Assembly (NCBI GenBank): GCA_033764445.1
Contig: JANRIZ010000146.1
Span: 1 to 42,369 of the forward strand
From: JANRIZ01 sp033764445
GTDB lineage: Bacteria > Verrucomicrobiota > Verrucomicrobiia > JAWXBN01
Length of the DNA stretch: 42,369 nt
Direction: 5' to 3'
Below the pieces are notes generated by a model, which saw only the letters and a list, made by a program, of their open reading frames with translations, was not told the DNA's origin and ran no database searches. This document shows positions 23,614 through 32,104 of the stretch, in pieces; the first letter of the stretch is position 1, and every line of letters starts with the position of its first letter. Both the position numbers and the translations under genes were made by a program.

Positions 23614-24885
23614 CTAGGGCTTGCGCTTCTCCACAACGGCTTCCTTCTTTGCGACCTCAGTCTGCAGGTATTTTTGGTCTTTGCCGTCGAGTTGTTTCCA
23701 TCCTCGTTCAAACGCTTCGTTGTAGAGACGGGCCACCGCTGGGTCGAGCAAGCCGACGGAAATGGGGACAAGATAGTTCACCATGTTGTTCTTGATGCGC
23801 GTGTAATCAGCCGAATTGATAAACATGCCCTTGTCGGCTTTCTCAGCAATGAGCATGTCGTCGTTGAACTTTCGGATTTGACCCAGTGCCCAGCCTTGAT
23901 AATTGCGCAATTTCTTTTCCTGTTCGGCTATTTGATCTTTCGCCTCTGCTTGGATGACTTTGTCAATCTGCGCCGAAAGCTCTGCCAGTTTTCGATCCAA
24001 AGATTCAGGCGCGTCTTGGTTTTCAGCGAGCATCTGACGCTGTGAAACAACGCTATCCAAAAGTTGGCCAAGTGAGATTTGGCGAACCACCAAGCTTGGC
24101 TCGCTGCGAACGCGCGATAGACTTTTATCTACGGAGGCAGTAAATTTGACTGTGTCATCCAAAAGCGCGCGGGCTTTGACATCGTGCTGTAATCTCCCAA
24201 CACGCTCTTTGAATTCAGGAGATGCGGCCCACTCCGACAATCTCTCTTGAACTTCAAAAAACTCGGTGGCTGTGCCGCCGTCTTTGATTAACCGTTCTGC
24301 GTCAGCAATCGCGTTGTCGCGCCGGAATGAATCGGATTGCGCTTTAGCCTTTCCCTGAATTGTGGACAGTTGACTTGCGACGAGTTCAGAAGCGCCCGTG
24401 GGCTTGGCTTCGAGTGCTGTATCCACACTGTCCAAAAAATCAGCCAGTACTTCGTTTGTCACGGTTTGGCTTCTGACAATGAGAACGATTCCCGATATTC
24501 CCCAACGCAAAGCGTTCAAGCGCGGCAGCAAATCTTCCTCGGCCCACGGCGGAATCTGGCGCACCAAGTCGCGCAACTCAGTTAGCATCGCATCGGTCTC
24601 GACTGCATCTTTCGGCCATGACTTTTTATCTGTGACGCGCGTCTCCAAAGCCCCAAGCTTCTTGATCAACGAATCTGGCAACTCGACCGAAATCACTTTG
24701 CCAAGCGCACGGTGAATAACCGCAGTTTGCTGCTGGACAGCGTTCTTAATCTCGGCGACGTTTTCTTTAACCTGCCGCTGTTGCAAGGCGTCAAGTTGGC
24801 TTTGCTGCTTGAGCTGAATAACCAGAACAGCAATCAGAAGAATTGCGCAGAGTCCGCACAGCCAGTTGGTCAGGTTTGTTTTCAT
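23614..24885 (-). CDS. Membrane-anchored coiled-coil protein, unknown
   Basis: A 423-residue protein. One N-terminal hydrophobic helix (about residues 8-25, LCGLCAILLIAVLVIQL) is followed immediately by coiled-coil sequence (LKQQSQLDALQQRQVKENVAEIKNAV-type heptads). The bulk is alpha-helical, with a second coiled-coil stretch around residues 290-345 (LDRKLAELSAQIDKVIQAEA, then a QEKKLRNYQ helix). It has no catalytic motif. Topology is probably N-in with a large extracytoplasmic part, although the flanking charges are not decisive. It is the first gene of the block, upstream of the secreted glycine-zipper gene with only 5 bases between them, so the two products are likely to work together. No known family is recognised. 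Confidence 0.8.
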   Translation of the reverse strand: MKTNLTNWLCGLCAILLIAVLVIQLKQQSQLDALQQRQVKENVAEIKNAVQQQTAVIHRALGKVISVELPDSLIKKLGALETRVTDKKSWPKDAVETDAMLTELRDLVRQIPPWAEEDLLPRLNALRWGISGIVLIVRSQTVTNEVLADFLDSVDTALEAKPTGASELVASQLSTIQGKAKAQSDSFRRDNAIADAERLIKDGGTATEFFEVQERLSEWAASPEFKERVGRLQHDVKARALLDDTVKFTASVDKSLSRVRSEPSLVVRQISLGQLLDSVVSQRQMLAENQDAPESLDRKLAELSAQIDKVIQAEAKDQIAEQEKKLRNYQGWALGQIRKFNDDMLIAEKADKGMFINSADYTRIKNNMVNYLVPISVGLLDPAVARLYNEAFERGWKQLDGKDQKYLQTEVAKKEAVVEKRKP

Positions 24886-24959
24886 GGTTTTTCATTCCAT
24901 TCTCGTAGAGTCGGTAGGAGATTTACGGGGTAACCCCCGACAAAATGTTTAGGCCGGTT

Positions 24960-26894
24960 TTACACCTTCGTATACACCTCCGCACCCTTTTCCACAAACT
25001 CCTGGGACTTCTGTTCCATCCCCTTTTTGAGGGCTTCCTCCTCGCTCAGGCCCTGCTCGGCGGCGTACTTGCGCACGTCATCGGTGATCTTCATCGAGCA
25101 GAAGTGCGGACCGCACATGGAGCAGAAATGGGCGGTCTTGGCCCCCTCCTGCGGCAGGGTCTGGTCGTGGAACTCCCGCGCGGTCTCGGGGTCCAGCCCG
25201 AGATTGAACTGATCCTCCCACCGGAACTCAAACCGGGCCTTCGAGAGGGCATTGTCCCGGTACTGCGCCCCAGGATGGCCCTTGGCGAGGTCGGCGGCGT
25301 GGGCGGCGATCTTGTAGGTGATCACCCCGTCCTTGACATCCTTTTTGTTGGGCAACCCCAGATGCTCCTTGGGGGTCACATAACAGAGCATCGCACAGCC
25401 GTACCAGCCGATCATGGCCGCGCCAATGCCGCTGGTGATGTGGTCATAGCCGGGGGCGATGTCGGTGGTCAGGGGTCCGAGCGTGTAAAAGGGCGCCTCG
25501 TGGCACCACGCGAGCTGCTTTTCCATGTTCTCCTGGATCATGTGCATCGGCACATGGCCGGGGCCCTCGTTCATCACCTGCACGCCGCGTTCCCACGCAC
25601 GGGTGGTGAGGTCGCCCTGGACCTCCAGCTCGCCAAACTGCGCGGCATCATTGGCGTCGGCAATCGAGCCGGGGCGCAGGCCGTCGCCGATCGAAAAGCT
25701 CACGTCGTAGGCGGCCATGATTTCGCAGATCTCATCCCAGTGGGTGTAGAGGAAATTTTCCTTGTGATGCGCCAGGCACCACTTGGCCATGATCGAGCCG
25801 CCGCGGCTGACAATCCCGGTCATGCGTTTGGCCGTCCAGGGGATGAACCGCAGGAGCACCCCGGCATGGATGGTGAAATAATCCACGCCCTGCTCGGCCT
25901 GCTCGATGAGGGTGTCGCGGTAGATTTCCCAGGTGAGGTCCTCGGCCCTGCCGCCGACTTTTTCAAGCGCCTGGTAAATGGGCACGGTGCCGATGGGCAC
26001 GGGGGAATTGCGCAGGATCCATTCGCGCGTGGCATGGATGTTTTTGCCGGTGGAAAGGTCCATGACCGTATCCGCGCCCCATTTGGTGGCCCAGCGCATC
26101 TTTTCGACCTCCTCCTCGATGGAGGACGCCACGGCGGAGTTGCCGATATTGGCATTGATCTTGACCAGAAAATTGCGCCCGATGATCATCGGCTCAAGCT
26201 CCGGATGGTTGATATTTGCGGGAATGATCGCCCGTCCACGCGCGACCTCGCTGCGGACAAATTCCGGCGTGATTTCCCGGGGAATGGCCGCCCCAAAGGA
26301 CTGGCCCCGGTGCTGGTTGTGCAGTGCCGTACGGTCGGTCTCGGCGGCCTCAATCTCGCGCACTTTCGCCAGTCCGTGGTTCTCGCGGATGGCAATGTAC
26401 TCCATTTCCGGGGTGATGATGCCCTGACGCGCATACCACAGTTGGGAAACCGGATGTCCGGCGGAGGCCTTCAATGGGCGACGCTTCAGACCGGGAAACT
26501 CCTTGAGCTGGTTGCGCTCGGAGGTGCTGGCGTACTCGGCATGGACGCGGGAAAGATAACCGTCATCCTCGGGTTTGGTGGAGCGTCCGTCGTACTCGGC
26601 CACATCACCACGGCCCCTGACCCATTCCATGCGCACCGGCGGCAGACCCTGGGCGACGTCGCACACGGCCGCCGGGTCGCCCCACGGACCCGAGCAGTCG
26701 TACACGCGCACCGGCGGGTTTGGATGCACGGTTCCGTCGTATTTTTTGGTCTCACCCTGGGAAATTTCCCGGAAAGGCACCCGGATCGTGATCGTGGCCG
26801 GACCGTTGGAAACCTCCTTCTCGACGTAAACACGTTCGGAGGCGGGAAGCTGGTCGCTGGAGTGGGGTTGGGTGGAGCCTTGGGGTGCGATCAT
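24960..26894 (-). CDS. thiC: Phosphomethylpyrimidine synthase ThiC
   Basis: A 644-residue radical-SAM enzyme that converts aminoimidazole ribotide to HMP phosphate in thiamine biosynthesis. The C-terminal Fe-S motif CSMCGPHFC (Cys591, 594, 599) is intact. Other signature segments are PANINHPELEPMIIGRNFLVKINANIGNS, MDLSTGKNIHATREWI, RGGSIMAKWCLAHHKENFLY, FSIGDGLRPGSIADANDAAQ and NEGPGHVPMHMIQENM, given here in short overlapping pieces of conserved blocks. Length is normal. The ATG at 26894 was chosen; a GTG at 26942 is an alternative, and neither has a clear ribosome-binding site. A TPP riboswitch precedes it, so expression should fall when thiamine pyrophosphate is plentiful. Confidence 0.97.
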   Translation of the reverse strand: MIAPQGSTQPHSSDQLPASERVYVEKEVSNGPATITIRVPFREISQGETKKYDGTVHPNPPVRVYDCSGPWGDPAAVCDVAQGLPPVRMEWVRGRGDVAEYDGRSTKPEDDGYLSRVHAEYASTSERNQLKEFPGLKRRPLKASAGHPVSQLWYARQGIITPEMEYIAIRENHGLAKVREIEAAETDRTALHNQHRGQSFGAAIPREITPEFVRSEVARGRAIIPANINHPELEPMIIGRNFLVKINANIGNSAVASSIEEEVEKMRWATKWGADTVMDLSTGKNIHATREWILRNSPVPIGTVPIYQALEKVGGRAEDLTWEIYRDTLIEQAEQGVDYFTIHAGVLLRFIPWTAKRMTGIVSRGGSIMAKWCLAHHKENFLYTHWDEICEIMAAYDVSFSIGDGLRPGSIADANDAAQFGELEVQGDLTTRAWERGVQVMNEGPGHVPMHMIQENMEKQLAWCHEAPFYTLGPLTTDIAPGYDHITSGIGAAMIGWYGCAMLCYVTPKEHLGLPNKKDVKDGVITYKIAAHAADLAKGHPGAQYRDNALSKARFEFRWEDQFNLGLDPETAREFHDQTLPQEGAKTAHFCSMCGPHFCSMKITDDVRKYAAEQGLSEEEALKKGMEQKSQEFVEKGAEVYTKV

Positions 26895-26989
26895 AGGAAT
26901 GGGGTCTGTGGGGGGTGTACTAAGGTGACTGCGGCGGATCACGGGCGGCGGGAATCACGAGACAGTCTGCGGCCTTCCGTCAACCATCT

Positions 26990-27110
26990 GAAGCTCCCTC
27001 CGGCGGCATGACCCGCATCAGGTTTCGACAGGCGCTGGTGGCCTGTCAAAGGGTTCCCCGGGTTCATGACCCGGGATCTCAGCCCCGCAATCCGGGGCTC
27101 CCCTGTGAAT
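26990..27110 (-). promoter_or_regulatory. TPP riboswitch (THI box) controlling thiC
   Basis: On the reverse strand the aptamer runs from ACAGGGGAGCCCC through the invariant CTGAGA (27077-27082), an optional P3a hairpin (CCCGGGTCATGAACCCGGGG), AACCC, and the pyrophosphate-sensor part ACCTGATGCGGGTCATGCCG to GGAGGGAGC. All core THI-box blocks are present and in order. Between the P2 closing strand and the CCTGAT block there is an extra hairpin, GACAGGC...GCCTGTC with a seven-base loop. The aptamer lies about 95 bases before the thiC start. No obvious transcription terminator follows, so control may act on translation. Confidence 0.95.
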
Positions 27111-27221
27111 GTCTGACCGTAAGCATACACGAATAAAAGTCAATCCACGACCTCCGGCCTTCTGGGAACATATGCCGGAGTATCCCCCCGCAGCTCTCCC
27201 TGAGGGGAGGACCAGCGCCCC

Positions 27222-28145
27222 CTACATCGCACTCTTGAAAAATCCGCGCTGTTTCTCACTGATGGACATGCCGAGTTTTTCCATGACCGCCATCAGATCC
27301 TCCCAGGCCTTGCGCTTTTCCCCGATCCCAGAGGGCCCTGCCTTGCGCAGAAGATAACTCGGGTGATACGTCGGCATCAGCGGAATGCCGCGGAATTCCT
27401 GCCATTGCCCGCGCAACTTGCCAATCGGGGTCTCCGCGCCCAACAGCCCTTTGACGGCGGAGGATCCCAGTGCCACCATCGCCCGAGGCTTGATCAGGTC
27501 AATTTGCGCAAAAAGATACGGCTTGCAGTTGGCGATCTCCTCGGCGGTGGGGGGGCGGTTTCCCGCGTCACCAGGGGGCATGTCCGGCCGGCACTTGAGG
27601 ATGTTGGCAATGTACACGTCCCCACGGTCCAAGCCCATGGCTTGGATCATTTTGGTCAGCAACTGTCCCGCCCGTCCGACAAAGGGTTCCCCCTGCTCGT
27701 CCTCATCGGCGCCGGGAGCCTCGCCCACAAACATCAGCGCGGCCTCCACGGGGCCGACCCCGAAGACCACCTGTTTGCGGGTCCGGGCCAGGTGCGGACA
27801 GATCCGGCATTCCCTCGCCCGGGCCTGCAGCCGCTCCAGTTCCGCCGCCTTGTCGGCTGCCGCGGGCAGGCCCTTTGCGACAACCGGGATTTTCTCCACG
27901 ATCCTGGGTCTGTCTTCACGGGCCTGAGGACTTTTCTGCGGATGCTCCCATCCCTCCGCCCCCACCGAACGCGCCGGAACGGAGGCGGCCTCCCGACCCC
28001 GCGCCGGGGGTGTCCGGGACGGCGCGGATTTCAGGGCCCGAAGTGTCCCGGCGGAAACCTGAAGCTCGCGCACCCCGTCGTCTTTCAACGCCCGGAGATG
28101 GTCGGTGACAAGGGCCAGTCCGTGTTGGAAGGAATCGTGGTTCAT
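27222..28145 (-). CDS. Uracil-DNA glycosylase, Fe-S family 4/5 type
   Basis: A 307-residue protein with a poorly conserved N-terminal third (about 100 residues, Pro/Arg/Ala-rich) followed by the Fe-S uracil-DNA glycosylase domain. Four cysteines for the 4Fe-4S cluster are at 113, 116, 185 and 207 (CRICPHLA, NILKCRPD, EIANC). Motif A is GEAPGADEDEQGEPFVGRAG, and the C-terminal motif is TYHPSYLLR. It removes uracil from DNA. The ATG at 28145 overlaps the stop of the upstream pseudouridine synthase gene by four bases (ATGA). The N-terminal extension is common in homologues and resembles a linker. Confidence 0.93.
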   Translation of the reverse strand: MNHDSFQHGLALVTDHLRALKDDGVRELQVSAGTLRALKSAPSRTPPARGREAASVPARSVGAEGWEHPQKSPQAREDRPRIVEKIPVVAKGLPAAADKAAELERLQARARECRICPHLARTRKQVVFGVGPVEAALMFVGEAPGADEDEQGEPFVGRAGQLLTKMIQAMGLDRGDVYIANILKCRPDMPPGDAGNRPPTAEEIANCKPYLFAQIDLIKPRAMVALGSSAVKGLLGAETPIGKLRGQWQEFRGIPLMPTYHPSYLLRKAGPSGIGEKRKAWEDLMAVMEKLGMSISEKQRGFFKSAM

Positions 28146-29062
28146 GATATTTTCTCGAGGATTTCCCGGAAGTCTGCGGGCAGGGGGGCGGTCAACTCCA
28201 GCCTTTTTTCGGTGCGCGGATGCGGGAGGACAATCCGGTGGGCATGGAGCATCTGACGTGCGGGCACGGCCCCCATATCCCCCTCCTTCGCCCGTCCGTA
28301 CACGGCGTCCCCCAGAATGGGCAGGCCCTTGTGGGCCAGATGCACGCGGATCTGGTGGGTGCGCCCGGTCATGATCCGGCACTCGAGATGGGCATGATGC
28401 CGGAAACGCGCCAACACCCGCACGAGGGTGAGCGCGTTTTTTCCGTTCGTCGGGTTGATGGCCATTTTTTTGCGGTGAACCGGATGGCGTCCGATGGGAA
28501 GATCGATCCGGAAACTCTGCGGGGTGGGCCGCCCCAGCACGAGGGCCTGATAGTATTTTTCCACATCCTCACGGTCGTGAAAGAGCCGCGTGAGGCGCTG
28601 GTGGGTGAAATCGTTTTTGGCCACCAGGATGCATCCGCTCGTATCCTTGTCCAGACGGTGGACAATCCCGGGCCGCTCGACCCCGCCAATACCCGAAAGC
28701 GATCCGCCACAATGGGCCAGAAGGGCATGGACGAGCGTGTTGTCCCAGTTTCCCGCGCCGGGATGGACGACCATGCCGGGGGCTTTGTTGACCACCAGCA
28801 GATCGGCGTCCTCGTACAGGATCTCCAAGGGCAGCTCCCGGGGTGTGAGGTCCAGAACCCTGGGATCGGGCACGGTCAGGGTCACCGCATCGTCGCGACG
28901 AACCAGTTGTCCGGGAGTGCAGGGTTTTCCATTGAGGGTCGCATGTCCCTCGCGGATGCAACGCTGGATGCGGGCGCGGGAATATTCCCCGGCACAGAAG
29001 GTCGCCAGAAAGACATCCAGCCGCTGACCGCCCTGGGAAACCGTGCCGCTGATTTTTTTCAC
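28142..29062 (-). CDS. RluA/RluD-family pseudouridine synthase with S4 domain
   Basis: A 306-residue RNA pseudouridine synthase. The N-terminal S4 RNA-binding domain (about residues 14-65) contains RLDVFLATF and SRARIQRCIREGHATLNG. The catalytic domain has ILYEDADLLVVNKAPGMVVHPG, the catalytic Asp138 in HRLDKDTSG, and the later RTHQIRVHLAHKGLPILGD, all diagnostic of the RluA family. Length and S4 domain match RluD (23S rRNA positions 1911/1915/1917) more than RluA or RluC, but the site specificity is inferred. It starts from GTG at 29062 and is coupled to the uracil-DNA glycosylase gene through an ATGA overlap. The Ser/Thr kinase gene is divergent, 54 bases away. Confidence 0.94.
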   Translation of the reverse strand: MKKISGTVSQGGQRLDVFLATFCAGEYSRARIQRCIREGHATLNGKPCTPGQLVRRDDAVTLTVPDPRVLDLTPRELPLEILYEDADLLVVNKAPGMVVHPGAGNWDNTLVHALLAHCGGSLSGIGGVERPGIVHRLDKDTSGCILVAKNDFTHQRLTRLFHDREDVEKYYQALVLGRPTPQSFRIDLPIGRHPVHRKKMAINPTNGKNALTLVRVLARFRHHAHLECRIMTGRTHQIRVHLAHKGLPILGDAVYGRAKEGDMGAVPARQMLHAHRIVLPHPRTEKRLELTAPLPADFREILEKIS

Positions 29063-29116
29063 GCACTCAAATTACATCGTTGTCGCCCCCCCCGGCAACT
29101 GGTAGTTTTCATCCAG

Positions 29117-30943
29117 ATGCCACAAGAGGTCCACCAGCTGACTTGCTCCCAATGCGCCACCTCCATGGACGTTTCCGGGATCGCGGCCTTTTCGCAGGTG
29201 CAATGCCCCCACTGCGGCCACCTGAATATCGTCCCGCGTCTGGTGGCCCATTTCCAGCTCATGAATCTTCTGGGAGAGGGCGGCATGGGCTCGGTTTACA
29301 GCGGGTACGATCTCTCCCTCCAGCGGGTCATCGCCGTCAAGCTGCTCAAAAAGGAACTCTCCCGCAACGAGGAATTCATCACCAATTTCATCCGCGAGGC
29401 CCAGGCCACCGCCCTGGTCGTCCACCCGAATGTCGTGCAGGTGTACACCTTTGGCGAGGATGACGGCCAATACTATCTGGTCATGGAGCTGATGGACAAC
29501 GGGAGCCTCGACGACCTGATCATGCGCCAGGGCCGCATCACGGAGGTGGAGGGTCTGCTCATCGGCGCGCAAATTGCGGCGGGTCTGGGGGCGGCCCATC
29601 ATCAGGGTCTCATCCATCGCGATCTCAAGCCGGGCAACATCCTCTTCAACACCCAGGGCCAGGCCAAGCTCGTGGATTTCGGACTGGCGATCTTTTCCTC
29701 GCAGGAAAGTGTCCCGGGCGAAATCTGGGGGACCCCCTACTACATCGCCCCGGAAAAACTCAGCGGCGGGCAGGAGGATTTCCGCAGCGATATCTACAGC
29801 CTGGGCGCCACCATTTTCCACGCCCTGGCCGGACGCCCCCCCTTTGAGGGGGCCAATGCCACGGAAATCGTCACCAAACACATGCGCTCCCAGGCTGTCT
29901 CCATCCAGGCATTCGCCCCCCATGTCTCGGGGGAGACGGCCTTTGTCATCAACAAAATGCTCGCCAAAAATCCCTACGACCGTTACGGCAGCTACGATGA
30001 ACTGGTCCAGCACCTCCAGTATGCCCACAACCAGGTCGAGCAGCGGCTCAAACAACCCCTCTCCCCCAAAGCCTCCCAGCATGTGGTCATCCCCACGGAG
30101 CAATCCTCGGCCTGGATGATGTGGTCGGGGGCGGTCTTCGGCCTGGGTCTGCTGATTGTCCTCTCCCTTGTGGCCTTCAACTACAAAAAGATTTTTGCAA
30201 CGGGGCAGGACAAGGTCCAGCAAGCCCAGCAGCAGGCCCAGCAGCAGGCGGCACAGCTCCTCTCGGGGATCGACCCGGCCCTGCTCGAGTCCTGGCAAAA
30301 GGCCAACGACTTTTTTGTCACCAGCCAGTTCCCGGAGGCACGCGAGGAATTCAAGACCCTCCAGGCCGGGCTGGCGGGCAAGGACAACATCCCCTTCAAG
30401 CCCTGGGTCCCGCTCCAGGCTCTGGCCACGGTCTTTGTTGACCGCGAGGAGGCCAAAACCTCGGCCGCCTTCATCGAGCTGGGCATCAGCGGGCAGACCC
30501 CCATTCCCTCCAAAATCTCCCCCGCCAACCTCACCAGGGACATGGCCCGGATCCTGATGATCCCGGATCGGAAACTCCAGGAGGAACAGTCCTTCTGGGC
30601 GGCCCAGCCGGGGGATATCCGCAAAATGGGGTTCTTCTATACGGCCCTGCGGGAGATCGGACGCAATGATTACGAACGCGCCACGGGCTGGTTCAAGTTG
30701 GCCTCTTCCATCACGGCCAGTGAGGCCTGGATGAACCGGATGGACGACCTTTCCAACCAGTATCTCCGCGACATGGCATCCTACGAAAAAGCCATGGCCC
30801 TCATCCAGGGGGCGGGAGATGCCACCAAGGCGGCCGAGGCAATGGCCTTCCTCCAGACGGCCCTCAGGGAAATCCATGATCCCTACTTCAAGGACGTCCT
30901 CAAACTGCGGGAGGAGGAGTTGAAATCCCGCCTTCCAAAATGA
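29117..30943 (+). CDS. Membrane Ser/Thr protein kinase with N-terminal zinc ribbon
   Basis: A 608-residue protein. Residues 10-33 carry CxxC...CxxC (Cys10, 13, 30, 33), a zinc ribbon. A complete Hanks-type kinase follows: GEGGMG (53-58), Lys75 in AVKLLK, Glu94, HRDLKPGN (167-174), DFG (187-189) and APE (211-213), so it should be active. One transmembrane helix spans about residues 336-355, then a Gln/Ala coiled coil (VQQAQQQAQQQAAQ) and a helical, TPR-like extracytoplasmic domain to the end. It probably senses envelope signals and phosphorylates cytoplasmic targets. The ATG at 29117 puts the zinc ribbon at the N-terminus; no phosphatase gene is adjacent. Confidence 0.93.
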   Translation: MPQEVHQLTCSQCATSMDVSGIAAFSQVQCPHCGHLNIVPRLVAHFQLMNLLGEGGMGSVYSGYDLSLQRVIAVKLLKKELSRNEEFITNFIREAQATALVVHPNVVQVYTFGEDDGQYYLVMELMDNGSLDDLIMRQGRITEVEGLLIGAQIAAGLGAAHHQGLIHRDLKPGNILFNTQGQAKLVDFGLAIFSSQESVPGEIWGTPYYIAPEKLSGGQEDFRSDIYSLGATIFHALAGRPPFEGANATEIVTKHMRSQAVSIQAFAPHVSGETAFVINKMLAKNPYDRYGSYDELVQHLQYAHNQVEQRLKQPLSPKASQHVVIPTEQSSAWMMWSGAVFGLGLLIVLSLVAFNYKKIFATGQDKVQQAQQQAQQQAAQLLSGIDPALLESWQKANDFFVTSQFPEAREEFKTLQAGLAGKDNIPFKPWVPLQALATVFVDREEAKTSAAFIELGISGQTPIPSKISPANLTRDMARILMIPDRKLQEEQSFWAAQPGDIRKMGFFYTALREIGRNDYERATGWFKLASSITASEAWMNRMDDLSNQYLRDMASYEKAMALIQGAGDATKAAEAMAFLQTALREIHDPYFKDVLKLREEELKSRLPK

Positions 30944-31404
30944 CCATGAAATGCCTGTGGAACCAGCTCCTGCTCTGGTCCTCCTCGCTGCTTCTGGGGG
31001 GCACGGTCTATTTCTCGTTTCTGATGGCCCCGGTCCTCTTCCGGGCGTTCGGACGCGAGGAGGCGGGAAAAATCACCACGGTCCTCTTTGACAACTACTA
31101 TCTCCTCGCCCTGGCATGCGGATCGGTCCTGCTCGGCTGTGGTCTGACGGCACTGCGCCCGCTCACATTGCCCCGCGCCGCGGTCCTGACCGGCCTGGCT
31201 CTCCTGATTTTGCTGTGCACGGCCGTCGCCCAGTTCGGTTTGCGCCCGGCCATGCAGGAGGTCCGACACACGGACCCACCCCGCTTCCGCGCCCTGCACG
31301 GGATGAGCATGGTCCTCAATCTGCTGGTCATGCTTTCCGCCGGCACCACGGTGGCCATGGCCCCGGGTTGGATCAGGAATCCGAAGGCCGCACAACATCC
31401 CTGA
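30940..31404 (+). CDS. DUF4149-type four-helix membrane protein
   Basis: A 154-residue integral membrane protein with four predicted helices: about 8-30 (LLLWSSSLLLGGTVYFSFLMAP), 53-70, 78-95 (AAVLTGLALLILLCTAVAQF) and 125-145. The first helix with MAPVLFRAF and the RFRALHGMSMVLNLL segment before the last helix are typical of DUF4149/TMEM205-like proteins, whose function is unknown. Translation is coupled to the kinase gene by an ATGA overlap, so it may belong to the same signalling unit. Confidence 0.82.
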   Translation: MTMKCLWNQLLLWSSSLLLGGTVYFSFLMAPVLFRAFGREEAGKITTVLFDNYYLLALACGSVLLGCGLTALRPLTLPRAAVLTGLALLILLCTAVAQFGLRPAMQEVRHTDPPRFRALHGMSMVLNLLVMLSAGTTVAMAPGWIRNPKAAQHP

Positions 31405-31409
31405 TGGTC

Positions 31410-31470
31410 GGACGCCTTCTTTGCTGCCCGGCCAGTGGCGGGGCGTCGGTCTCACCGCAAAAAGGCGTCC
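31410..31470. terminator. Long inverted repeat between convergent genes, candidate bidirectional terminator
   Basis: GGACGCCTTCTTTGC (31410-31424) is complementary to GCAAAAAGGCGTCC (31457-31470) apart from one bulged base. The arms are separated by 32 GC-rich bases. It sits between the convergent ends of the DUF4149 and NusG-paralogue genes. There is no external T tract, although the arms themselves carry short T/A runs. Confidence 0.45.
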
Positions 31471-31532
31471 CTGAAACCCTTGCACACCCTGTTTCGATCG
31501 TGGGAAAGGAACGTTTCCCCCCCCCTCTGCGA

Positions 31533-32099
31533 TCACTCCGCCTGTTTGACTGCGGGCGGCTCGGCCAGAGGATGCATCTGGCGGGGAATCAGTTTTTCCG
31601 GGGCCACTTCCAACTCGGTTTCGCGTCCGAGAAAATCAAAAAGCACCTTCACACGGTCCCGCGCCGGAAGCAGGGCGGTGACCACCGCACGCAGATTGCT
31701 CATCGGTCCGTAACTGATGGCCACTTCGTCCCCCACCCGCAGCTCGGGATTGATGACTTTCACCTCGTCGGGCCCGAGGCTTTCCCGCAATTGCTCGATC
31801 TCGTAGGGGGAAAGGGTCGAGGGTTTGCCGCCGAACCCGACGACGTTGGTGACCCCATTGGAGGAACGCACCCGCAGGAGGTCCTGCACGGGGTCAAACT
31901 GCGCAAAAATGTACGAGGGAAAGAGCGCCTCGGTCACCCACAGGGTGCCATTGCGCTGGATGCGGCGGAACTGGATGCGCGGGGCGAAGACCGGGACGTG
32001 ATGAAAGGTGCGGAGATAGGCGGCGGCGATGTGCTCCTGCTTGGGCTTTGTATGCAGCACAAACCAGGGCAGTTCACTGTCGTAATTGAATGAGACCAT
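31533..32099 (-). CDS. NusG paralogue (RfaH/UpxY-like transcription antiterminator)
   Basis: A 188-residue NusG-family protein. The NGN domain opens PWFVLHTKPKQEHIAAAYL and includes the hydrophobic core ALFPSYIFAQFD, which contacts RNA polymerase. The C-terminal part is a KOW domain, with LRVGDEVAISYGPMSNLRAVV. The general NusG gene normally sits beside secE and rplK, and none is here. The pattern is closer to specialised paralogues such as RfaH or UpxY, which act on particular long operons, often polysaccharide ones. The ATG at 32099 is preceded by GGAGG, which overlaps the stop of the GbsR-type gene. The two genes are therefore one operon. Confidence 0.88.
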   Translation of the reverse strand: MVSFNYDSELPWFVLHTKPKQEHIAAAYLRTFHHVPVFAPRIQFRRIQRNGTLWVTEALFPSYIFAQFDPVQDLLRVRSSNGVTNVVGFGGKPSTLSPYEIEQLRESLGPDEVKVINPELRVGDEVAISYGPMSNLRAVVTALLPARDRVKVLFDFLGRETELEVAPEKLIPRQMHPLAEPPAVKQAE

Positions 32100-32104
32100 G
32101 GTGT

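Larger units (their letters stand above)
21327..24959. other. Putative genomic island beside tRNA-Arg
   Basis: Three reverse-strand genes (KilA-N protein, glycine-zipper exported protein, membrane coiled-coil protein) lie between tRNA-Arg and thiC. Their base composition is lower in GC and their codon use less biased to G/C endings than in the flanking dnaX/MpaB and thiC genes. No integrase, transposase or flanking direct repeat is visible, so the island label rests on composition, position and the accessory nature of the genes. The 214 bases from 21327 to 21540 contain no recognisable gene. Confidence 0.5.

Noticed and set aside
21541..24885. Prophage
   Set aside because: KilA-N is phage-associated, but no integrase, capsid, terminase, tail or lysis gene is present.
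24945..27011. A 688-codon forward open frame opposite thiC
   Set aside because: Shadow of thiC and of the riboswitch region; His/Gly/Arg-rich translation without motifs.
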